Positions 39,501 through 51,500 of a stretch of DNA of 64,000 nt are shown here, piece by piece. Numbering within the stretch: position 1 is the stretch's first letter; each line of letters opens with the position of its first letter. Below the pieces are notes generated by a model that worked only from the letters and a program-made list of their open reading frames with translations, did no database searches and had not been told where the DNA came from. The DNA is from Sciurus carolinensis (Eukaryota; Chordata; Mammalia; Rodentia; Sciuridae). The stretch spans positions 95,584,738 to 95,648,737 of the forward strand of contig NC_062214.1 in assembly GCF_902686445.1 (NCBI RefSeq). The letters run 5' to 3'. Both the position numbers and the translations under genes were made by a program.

Positions 39501-42500
39501 AATCATACAATATTCTTTTGTATCTCTTATTTCATCTAGTATAATAAGATGAAATTATACTGTTTAAAATAGTGTAATTTCAAATTTATAATTTAGGAGA
39601 AAAGGGAAAATGATAGTCAGAAAATGGATGCAGTATTTGTTACACTTTAATTTGCATCTCACAAAGAATTACTACATCAAATTAGCTATTAGCTAACAGC
39701 TTAAATACACAGGATAGATACTATGTAAAATGCAAAAATTAGTTGGGTGTGGTGTAATCCCAGTAACTTGCAAGGCTGAGACAAAATGATCCCAAGTTTG
39801 AGGGCAGCCTGAGCAACTTAGTGGGACCCTGTCTCAAAATTAATAAAAGGGTTTGCTCATGTTCTAGCATATATCAGGGTTTGCTCATGTTATAGCATAT
39901 ATCAGAACTCCATTCCTATTTGTTGGTGAATATTATTTCATTATATGAACATACCACATTTTTTCCATTAATCTATTATGCCTCTCATGTGGCATTTAAC
40001 ATATTCTAAATATTCTGCTTTGTCTTAAAGTTTCTTTGTATGCCATTGTTCTTTTTCACAACATTGTAAGTTACTTGAGGGCAGACACTGAGGTCTGTTT
40101 ATCTTTGTACATAAAGAGCACTCAAAGAGGCATTCAATAAGAATTGAGGAGGATTTCTAGATAAGCCTAGCCTTGTAATGGACAATGTCATTGAGATGAT
40201 TATAAATTCACATAAGGTTATAAGAAGTTACAGATTCTCTGTATCCTTCACCTAGTTTGCCTACTGGTAATATCTTACAAAACTATAGTACAATATCATA
40301 ACCCCCAGACTGTCATTGATATCCATAAATCTTATTCTGATTTTCCCAGTTTCTTCTGTTCTCATTTCTGTCTGTATTTAGTTCCATATAATTCTATCAT
40401 ATTTGTAGTTTTAAATATCCCACCATTATAGTCAAGATTCCAAGCAGTTTCATCAGCAAAAGGATCCCTCAGTGTTGCCCATTTACAAGCACATGGCCTA
40501 CTGTTCACTCCCCTATCCCACTAACTCCTTCTCCATTTCTATAATTTTGTCACTTCAAAAATATTATATAAATGGAATCATACTGCATATAACTTTTGGG
40601 GATTTTTTTTTTCCCCACTGAGTACAATTCTCTGAAAATTCATCTAAATTGTTTGTAGCCGGGTTCTGTAATCCCAGCAATTTGGAAGGATTGCTAATTC
40701 ATTAACAAATTAGAGAAACCCTATCTCAAAATAAAAAAGTGCTGGGGAATTTTCATAGTGGTAAAGGGCACCTAGATTCAATCCCTAGTACAATAAATAA
40801 CTAAATACTTTGTAGCAATGGTTCATTGCTTTCTATTCTAAGTAGTATTCCATGGTATATATTTTAAGTGTGTTTAACCATTCACCTGTTAAGATACCTA
40901 TGCTATTTCCAATGTTTGGCTGTTATGAATAAAGCAACTGTAAACATTCATGTCTAAGTTTTTTTTTGAGTGAACGTAAGTTTTTATTTTCCTTTGGGAT
41001 AAATGCTTTAAATCCATATAACAATTGCTTGTTTTGTATAAAACTACCTGTTTTCCTGGGTGATTGCAGTATTTTACATTCTCATCAGCAATGTATGAGT
41101 GATTAATTTTCTCTTCACTAGTGTAGTGTTTTCATTTTTTTATTTGAACTCTTCTGAATAGTTATATTCATGCTTTTAACCTGTATTTCTCTGATGACTA
41201 CAGATGTTGAATATCTGTTCATGAGCTATCTTCTTTGGTGAAATGTCTATTAATATTTTTGTCATTTCTAATATGGGATATTTTTCCTGTTAAATTTGAA
41301 GATTTCATTTTCTTTCTGTCTCTTTCTTTCTCTCTTTGGTATTGAGGACTGAACCTAGGCCCTCACACATGCTAGGCAAACTACCACTAAACTACATCCG
41401 CAGCCTGAACTTTGAGATTACTTTATATAGTCTAGATACTAATTAATTGTCATATACTGGTTTGTAAATATTTTCTCCAAGGCTGTGTAGCTTGTCTTTT
41501 CATCGTTTATTTCAGAGAATCTTTGGCTTTTTTTTTAAAGCCTTTTTTTTAAAGGGTAGAATGAAATTACATTGTTACCGTTTTTGTTCCTGTTATCAGG
41601 GCTGGTTTTCTGTTACTTTTTAATATAGAAGTGCTCATTTTATAAATTGAGTCTTCATAGTAAACTTTCTGATTGAAGTTACGTTTTATAAATAAGCATT
41701 TTGCGTTGTAGGTATTTTACGAAATTAGTTCCTTAAATTATTATGAAATGTGTACCTACTATAACTTTTGCATTTTATTTTTTTTTTTACAGTTCTGGGG
41801 ATTGAACCCAGGGGTGCTGTACCACTGAGCTACATCTCGAACCCTTTTTTTTTTATTAATTTTGAGACAGGGTCTCATTAAGTTGCTCAGGCTGCCCTCA
41901 AACTTGGGATCATTTTGTCTCAGCCTTGCAAGTTACTGGGATTACAGGAGTGAACCACCACACCCAACTAATTTTTGCATTTTACATAGTATCTATCCTG
42001 TGTATTTAAGCTGTTAGCTAATAGCTAATTTGAAGTGATAATTCTTTGTGAGATGCAAATTAACGTGTAACAAATATTGCATCCATTTTCTGACTATCAT
42101 TTTCCCTTTTCTCCTAAATTATAAAATTTATAGGAAGTGTAAAACTATTACTAGACTTGAAAAAAAATCATTCTTACTTACTTAGTATATGGGTACATGT
42201 GCATTCTTCTAATTTTAGAGAACAAAAGTGATGATATAAAATTGAACAGAGGGATGACATTTCAGTAACCTCTACAATTTCCTTTAATGTTTGATGTGAT
42301 TATGGTTAAGAATGAACTTCTAAATGTAAAGCCAATCTCTCTAGAATGTTTTTATTCAGATGTATCATATATGGGGTTCCTGTATTTGAGTTGTACTCAC
42401 TTCCACTTACTCAGTTTCCATTTAAAGTTGTACTGTGATTCTTTTCGCTCTGATTTTGTTCTAGTAGCAAGAAAATAGTACAAGATTTTAGACCTAGGTG

Positions 42501-45500
42501 TTGCTGGATCTATTCTGTTTTGCTCATATTTGAGTGTATGGTCTCTAGCATATTAGCAACTAATGGAGATCAAATCCACTATTCCAATTTTAAACTCCAT
42601 CAATAAAAATTAGTTCTTTTGAAAAGAGTTGAAGAAATTTTATAAAATTATTCACTATACTTAGACCAGACGGTCTAACCTTAATTAACCAAGATCTAGA
42701 CCAATACTGTTAGATTATATAGGAATACAAAAGATATAAATAATATGTTTCTTCTCTTAAGGAGCCTGGTTTAGCTGAGAAGCAAAACTAATGTACATCT
42801 TTTAAAAATTACTTATTGCTTATATTGTAGTCAGCCCAATAAAATGTGAGACATTTGACAGGGCAAAGTTACCCAATTTCTTTAACAAATAAATGAAAAG
42901 GAAAGGGTGAATCATTATATTTTAAAATATCTTAAGAGATGCGTCAACTGAAGGCAACCATGAGGTGGAGAGTTAGGGTTGGGAAAACCTTGTTTGGAAA
43001 TGTAACTTAAAATCAACAGTTATAAATAGACAGTTGAGGAGAATTGAACATCTGTTGGCTATTAGATGCTATTAAACCTCTTGTTAATTTTGTTAGTTGT
43101 GATAATGGTATTATGATTCAGTTTAAAAAAGAAAAATCTCCTCATCCTTTATCTTTATCCTTTAGAAATATGTCCTGAAGTATTTATAGGAAACATACTA
43201 TGTTAGGGGGGTTGTTTTAAAATACTATAGAAAAAAAAATGTTGGGAGTAAATGAGACAAGAAGAGCATTCATGAGAGTTCATTGTGCTTATTCATTCAT
43301 TCTTTCTTTCTTTCTCTCTTTTTAAAAATTATTTATTTTTTAAAAAATTTTTTACAGACTGCATTTTGATTCTTATTCTTTTACTACTTTTATGTGTGTT
43401 TGAAATTTTCTGTAAGAAAATGATTTTTCCTTTTTTTTCCCCCTGGTTGATGAAGCACTGTCTTCATTTGCATAGGTATGGTATTTAGTTGCTAATATTA
43501 GTCTTTAAAGTAGTCATTATTCAACAAAACAGTGTGACTTAAACTAAATAGCAGGTTACCACTTCTATAAGAAACCTTAGAAGGGACCTTAAACTCAAAC
43601 TCTCTCACTATGCAGATTAAGAAACAGAGGCTGACAAAAGGGAAGGGACTTGCTTGCTCAAGGTTACATTGGTACTTATCTGGGTCCCTGTTAAAACTAG
43701 GTTTCCTGATTTCCAGATTCCTAGTTTATTTTCTTGACTTATTCACCAAGAAGTTTTCCTTTCTCTTTTCATTACAAAACTCTAGTGAGTTTGGGAGTTT
43801 TAAATAAATTTAATGTGCTTACCTTTTCTTGTTTACTTCCCTCAGAATCTGGCCAACCTATATGTGGAAATGGAATGGTAGAGCAAGGTGAAGAATGTGA
43901 TTGTGGCTATAGTGATCAATGTAAAGATGAGTGCTGCTTCGATGCAAACCAACCAGAAGGGAAAAAATGCAAACTGAAACCTGGAAAACATTGCAGGTAC
44001 CTTGCTAAGTCTAGTACTGTTAATGTTCCTGTAAAGTTACCTAAAAGCAGTTTTGATAGATTTAAAAGTGAGCTTAAGAGATTCATATAGTTTTGAAACA
44101 TTGTCCTTATTTGTTGTTGCATTTTATTTGTTTTTCTGGAATGGCATTTAATACCCTGTTGGCAGTTTGAATTACTTAAAATTTTGTGGTGGTTGTTAAT
44201 AAATAATATAAAAGGAATGCTCAGTAAAATACATATTATTTAGATGCTAACATTAAAAATGTGACTATCTTCCACAGTTTTAGAATTTTAACTATAAATA
44301 TTAGGTAGTATGAAGTACTTTTGTGCCTCATCAGATTACTTCAGCAGTGATAGATTATGTGCAATAGAATATAGTTTGTACAATACTTTTTAAATGACTG
44401 GTATATGTATTCTAGTATGATTTTAGCATAAAAATGGAAAAACTGATAAATTGATTAATGTATAATGAAACTGAAAACACTGGTGAGTTGCCTAATATTA
44501 AATCCATTTTCTATTATAATGTTTCATAAAAGGCAAATAGAGTAAGAATACTGCATGTAGCATATTCTAACTAAAAAACCAGATGCTTGATTACTTTTCT
44601 ACACTTATTAAAATGTTCAAATATAGTAGCTTCCTATTTTGATATATGAATACTAGTAGCAGTAATGTTCTTACCATTTAAATGATGAGATTTATGATTT
44701 AAAAATCAGAACCATTTCTAAGTGTACAGAAATTCCTAGTGCTTCACTTTTTTAATCACTTAATGTTTCTTCTAGTCCAAGTCAAGGTCCCTGTTGTACA
44801 GCACAATGTACATTTAAGTCAAAATCTGAGAAGTGTCGGGATGATTCAGACTGTGCAAAAGAAGGGATATGTAATGGCATCACAGCTCTTTGCCCAGCAT
44901 CTGATCCTAAACCAAACTTCACAGACTGTAATAGGCATACACAAGTGTGCATTAATGGGGTAAGCATTTGATTTTATATGTTTTTATATTTAACTTTGTT
45001 GAACTTACTTGTTCAGAATATTTGTTGACACTTGGAGCTATATAAAGTAATTAATCTTGGACTCTCAGTAATATCTGTATCTCTTCCCCAACCAATTCAT
45101 GAATGTATTATGTGGTATGAATGCCTAGTGGCATTCAGTTAACCACTGACTTGTCTTTCATCTTTCCAATTTCATTTGTTTGGTATTCCCTGCAGAAATT
45201 TCGTAGTACAGCTAGGCATGTGACTTTGTCTGTGCTGCTTTTAAGTTTTATAAATTAATATTTTAATAGCTTAACCAAAAGAAATCTTCTGGTCATTTTC
45301 CTTGAATGTGAGTCTTTAAAGCTTCCATGGCTAAATACTATATTCCTCTACAGAAAGAAAATTTTATTTTTCTCTGCATGTAGAGGAGCCATAATAACCA
45401 ACATACAAATTAATGCTCATCTAATCTTTCTCTGCATTTGTTTGGAGTTTTGTTGTTGTTAATATCACTTTAGAAGAGTTATTATCTTACTTGCATTACG

Positions 45501-48500
45501 CTTTTTCAAATGTGTTCGTATTATCCAGTTCTGATATTCATCTATGTGAGCCCCCTTAGCTGGGATCAGGGGTTACTGGGGATTCAACCTAGGGTTTTGC
45601 ATGTTCTAAGCAAGCGTTCTATCACTGAGCCCTAGCTCTATATTTGTTTAACTTGTATTTGCACTTAATTATTTTGACATTAGAAGCTTATACCTGCCTA
45701 TTACTATAGGCACATTTGATTATACAAGGGTTAAATAATATTGTCTTTTATTCCAGCAATGTGCAGGTTCTATCTGTGAGAAACACGGCTTGGAGGAGTG
45801 TACTTGTGCCAGTTCTGATGGCAAAGATGATAAGGAATTATGCCATGTCTGCTGTATGAAGAAAAGTAAGGCTTTTAAGGTCTAAGAGTATAAAATCTGC
45901 TTGAAAAACCCTTATTTTCTTCTAAATATTAAGTGCTGAACTTTGACATAAGTATGGACAGATAGTTCCCAGCTAAATCTATCCTCTTGAGAAAATTTTA
46001 AGTATAACATAGCATTGTATCTCTAGCATTATAGTCCCTACAGTGTTTTTATATTTATTTTCTTACTTACTTATTTATTTGGTACTAGGAATTGAACTAG
46101 GAGCACTTTATATGCTGAGCTCCATGCCCAGCACTTTTTGGTTTTTGAAATGGTCTTGCTAAGTTCTGAGGTCTCACTAAATTGCTGAGGATGACCTTGA
46201 ACTCATTGAGATCCTCCTGTCTCAGACTTCCAAGTTGCCAGGATTACAGGTGTGCACCACTGCACCCATCTTTCATAACTGCACTATTTTAATAATACAC
46301 TAGACAAAACATGACTACTAGCTTTATGGCAATAATTTACAAAAATATGGTTAGAATTCATTGTAGACATAAACACTTGCTGGTTGTTTATTTATATTGA
46401 AACATTAAGGTGAATTATTGATGTTACCCAACTGAACTAGAAAGGTCTATTTAACATGTCATGATAATGATTTTAGGCTGTTTCTTTTTTCCCTTTATCT
46501 TTCCCCAACTGGCCCATTAAGAAATCTATCCTTTAACTTATATTTGGCACTTCTTTTCCAGTGGATCCGTCAACTTGTGCCAGCACAGGGTCTATACAGT
46601 GGAACAAGCAGTTCAATGGTCGAACCATCACTCTGCAACCTGGATCCCCTTGCAATGATTTTAGAGGCTACTGTGATGTTTTCATGCGGTGCAGATTAGT
46701 AGATGCTGATGGTCCTCTAGCTAGGCTTAAAAAAGCAATTTTTAGTCCAGAGCTTTATGAAAACATTGCCGAATGGATTGTGGTAAGTATAGTTTTTATC
46801 TATAAAGAAATCTTAACTTAATTTTACTTGGTTAGAGGTCACCAGTGTTATGGGAAAATCACTTCTTTCCTATTTATGCTGGAGTTGCTTTAACTGAAGG
46901 GTTTTGAAGTTCAAATGTTCCTGGTTATTATTACTTTCTATAGTGATCAAAATCTCCACCTGTGTTTCTTTCATAGCTTGGTTAGTAGATGATGGGAGTC
47001 ATTTAGTTTTACCATGCTCCTTATCTCTTGAATGGGTTACTTCCTTTTGTGGTCCATGTGATTACAGCATTTTCATGGGACTTTTCCTTCATGTTTTAGA
47101 AAGCCCTGCTTGCTTTTTTATATTCTCCCTTGTCTCAGTATGACAGATAGCCAGCTGCGGGTTCTGCTTTACTGAATAGGAGAGATGAGAAAGAAATTGG
47201 TGATTTTCTGGAATTTTTTCTGATCTTTCAATATAATTTCTGGGTCTTCATCTGGTCCATTATAGGAAATATTGAACAGGGTAAGATCAGATACAGAGCC
47301 TTTTGCAGATCTGTTAATGATTATGGATGTTCATCCAGCATTAATCCACTGAACTACATTTAATTTTTTTTATATTTATTTTTATTGTAAACAAATGGGA
47401 TACATGTTGTTTCTGTTTGTACATGGAGTAACAGTATACCATTTGCATAATCATACATTCACATAGGATAATGAGGTTTGATTCATTCTGTTATTTTTTT
47501 CCTTCCCCCCACCCCTCCCACCCCTCTGTTCCCTCTAAACAGTCCCTCCTTCCTCCATTCTTGCCCCCCTCCCACCCCCAATTATGTGTCATCATCCACT
47601 TATCAGTGAGATCATTCGTCTTTTGGGTTTTTGAGATTGGCTTATCTCACTTAGCATGATATTCTCCAATTTCATCCATTGCCTACAAAAATGCCATAAT
47701 TTTATTCTTTATAGCTGAGTAATATTCCATTGTATATATATATACCACAGTTTCTTTATCCATTCATCAATTGAAGGACATCTAGGTTGGTTCCACAATC
47801 TGGCTATTGTGAATTGAGCAGCTATGAACATTGATGTGGCTGTATCTCTGTAGTATGCTGATTTTAAGTCCTTTGGGTATAGGCCGAGGAGTGGGATACC
47901 TGGGTCAAATGGTGGTTCCATTCCAGGTTTTCTAAGGAGTCTCCATACTGCTTTCCAGAGTGGCTGCACTAATTTGCAGCCCCACCAGCAATGTTTGAGT
48001 GTACCTTTTTCCCCACATTCTCGCCAACACCTGTTGTTGCTTGTATTCTTGATAATCGCCATTCTAATTGGGGTGAGATGGAATCTTAGGGTGGTTTTGA
48101 TTTGCATTTCTCTTATTACTAGAGATGTTGAACATTTTTCCATATGTTTGTTGATTGCTTGTAGGTCTTCTTCTGTGAAGTGTCTGTTCATTTCCTTAGC
48201 CCATTTGTCGATTGGATTATTTGCATTCTTGGTGTAGAGTGTTTTGAGTTCTTTATAGACTCTGGAGATTATTGCTCTATCTGAAGTATGATTGGCAAAG
48301 ATTTTCTCCCACGCTGTAGGCTCTTTCTTTGCATTGCTGATAGTTTCCTTTGCTGAGAGAAAGCTTTTTAGTTTGAATCTATCCCAGTTATTGATTCTTG
48401 CTTTTATTTCTTGTGCTATGGGAGTCCTGTTGAGGAAGTCTGGTCCTAAGCTGACATGTTGACTTTTTCTTCTATAAGATGCACGGTTTCTGGTCTGATT

Positions 48501-51500
48501 CTGAGGTCCTTAATCCATTTTGAGTTTAGTTTCGTGCATGGTGAGAGATATGGGTTTAGTTTCATTCTGTTGCATATGGATTTCCAATTCTTCCAGCACC
48601 ATTTGTTGAAGAGGCTATCTTTTCTCCATTGCATATTTTTGGCCCCTTTGTCTAGTATGAGAAAATTATATTTATTTGGGTTTGTGTCCGTGTCCTCTAT
48701 TCTGTACCATTGATCCACCTTTCTATTTTGGTACCAATACCATGCCGTTTTTGTTACTATTGCTTTGTAATAGAGTTGAAGTTCTGGTATTGTGATACCC
48801 CTGTTTCATTCTTCCTGCTAAGGATTGCTTTAGCTATTCTGGATTTCTTATTCTTGCAGATGAATTTCATGATTACTTGTTCTGTTTCTGTAAGGTACAT
48901 CATTGGGATTTTAATTGGAATTGCATTGAATCTGTATAGCATTAATCCACTGAACTACATTTAATTTTTAAGCCCACATTTCTCCAAATTGTACAAATAT
49001 TGAATTACTTGGAATTTTCTTAAAAGATTGCTGAGAATGACTAGATTAACTTATTTAAATGTTCATACATTCTAAGTGATTAAAATTTCACAATTTGCAT
49101 TTTAAATTTTGTCTGTGTGTGGATGTTTACTTGTATGTGTGTATGTACACACGTGTGCATGCATGCTGAAGACTAAAGATGCCCTGAAAGCATAAAAGTC
49201 TGTGTGGGATGCCAGCCCCTTTTGTTACTCTTCTAATAATGTTCTACAATAAAGATTGTAATTACCTTCAGCATTAAAAGCGTGCTTATTACCCATAAGA
49301 AAATAATACCTTGCATGTTAGAATATATGACTTTTAGATATGTAATGACTGTGTAATGGGAGGGTAATTTAAAGTGAATTTAGGAGGCTAAGTTTCAAAT
49401 CAAATAATTCAACAATTGCTTTAAGTCTCCTTAAAACATAATATTACTCATTTTCTTATTCCTGTGGTTGTTGCATAAATATCTGATAAGCCAGAAGTTC
49501 CTCCTGGTACCATAGGACAGTGGAAAGAACACAGACTTGGGAATTACATAGGATTCAGATCATCTTTCTGGCATTTATCAATGTTGTGACTTCAAAAAAC
49601 TTAATTTTCTTGGCCTTTTCTTCCTTGTTTTCAACTCAGATCCAGTTAAATTTTTCTCTTTTCTGATTATATCTAATAATTTTGAGATTTGGTATACTTG
49701 TCTACTTTAGAGGACAGTGTACATAAAAAAAATAAATCTGTTAATGGGAATCTCAAAATTACTTTCTACTTGAGTATATGTTATGCAAGATATTTTAAAT
49801 TTTTTAGATACTCTATCATATCATCTGAACTCCACCCCCACCTCCCAACCCTTTGAGATGGGAATCTCTTACTGTGTTGCACAGGGATGTCTTGAAGTCC
49901 TAAGCTCAAGAGATTATCCTGCTTCAGCCTTCTGAGCAGCTAGGACTACAGGCACACACCATTGCAACTGGCTCAAGCCAATAGTTTTTTACTTCTCTCC
50001 ATTATCTCTAATTTTGACTCATTGAATTATTTAGAATTTTGAAAACTCATTTGTTCCAACTTTTAAAAAATTTAATAGATATGATCTTTTAAGCATTTTA
50101 AAACCTTTTTTCATATTTGAAGTTGATTGATTTAATAAAACCTTTTCTTATGTTCTGGAACTGATCAATAAACACTTCTAACTTTATACAGGTTTGCCTT
50201 AAATGAGATTGGAATAGCACATACTTTAATTTTATATCGTATGCCACTTTTTCAAATAGCTTGACCCATAATGCATGAAGAGTAACCTGAGGCTGCTGAT
50301 GAATTTTGTGGGTATTAACCAGGTCAAGTGAACTCTTCACATACTCAAAAAGAACTGGAACTTTATTAATCTTTTTGCCTGATCTGGTTAAATTCTTGCT
50401 TTGATCTTTTATCATGTCAGGACAGGGTTTTTATAGTTAATAATGTAGGCTGTTAGGATGGCTTAGTGTAAGAAGCTATGAAAGAGATGAGGGTTTAGTT
50501 TTACTAACTCGCTTTTCCAGTGGTGCCTGGTGGCCTTTTATTTCCTTTCTGTGGTACACTATGACAACTTTTCTCCTCATGCAGCATAGAGAGGGAAGAA
50601 CCTTAAACAGCTCTTTACTTTGTGGCATGACATGTAATTTATACTTTTTTTTTCTGAGTAGTTGTTGTTTATAACTACATTTAAATTTTTCAAAACTGCA
50701 TCCAGTAGTGTGTTTGCTGAGTGCCTACTGTGAAACTGACTAGGAGATAATGATAAACATCCTGTAGATTATCAAGGAGTCATCTAGGTCTTGAGAAATT
50801 TTGAGAGTATTCATCAATAAATCTGTTGAGACTCTGTACATTTTCTCCTTATCTTGTAAGTGGAAGTTGAGGGCATTAGTAATCTTTTTCAGTTTCTTCC
50901 ACAGTTGATGTATTCTCATTTTCTTTATCTTTTGTGTTTGGTTTGACATTGTAGAAAACCATCTTTTACTTCTCCCCACCCCAATTTTATCATTGTGTGC
51001 CCCCTTCTCTTTTATTGCCTGCTATTTTTGTGTGTGTTTTTCTTTTTATGTATTCAGATTATAAGGAACTCACTTTTAATCACTAGTTTGGCAAGAATCA
51101 GCATTTTTTTCATTTTTGAATTAACTTTTTATACTGTACTTTAATTTTATGAATCTAAGGATTTGAAGGACAGCAGAACATTTGGTGAAAGTTCAGATTA
51201 TAGTATCTTCTTTTTTTTTTTTGTTCCTAAATATTTTATTCCTACTTTTCAAAATTTCTCATATAAATTTACTAAATTCTATTAGATCTTTCTTTTTTTA
51301 AATTTAGCTTTTAATTTTTTACAGACTGCATTTTGATTCATTGTACACAAATGGGGTACATAATTTCATTTCTATGGTTGTACACAATGTAGATTCATAC
51401 CATTCGTGTAATCATACATGTACATAGGGTAATGATGTCTGTCTCGTTCCACCATTTTTCATACCCCCCCTCCATCTCATTTTCTTCTACATATTGTAAA

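Larger units (their letters stand above)
40180..41530 (-). mobile_element. Old LINE-1 (L1M) fragments
   Basis: Complement of L1M 3'UTR (40180-40655) followed by ORF2 3' region (40800-41320 and 41405-41530), split by two SINEs. Highly diverged, no open frame. Confidence 0.55.
38360..43845 (+). other. Intron 10 of ADAM10
   Basis: A 5.5-kb intron. 38590-41530 is a mosaic of old antisense L1 pieces with SINEs. It contains both arms of an inverted duplication (39582-39848 and 41851-42129). 42130-43320 has no clear element; 43320-43372 is a tiny L1 3' end; 43565-43705 is a MIR. Confidence 0.75.

Noticed and set aside
44739..44963. 74-codon + strand frame overlapping exon 12
   Set aside because: Out-of-frame shadow of ADAM10 exon 12.
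47709..48191. 160-codon minus-strand open frame, the longest in the window
   Set aside because: It encodes the C-terminus of LINE-1 ORF2, within a 5'-truncated insertion with target duplications.
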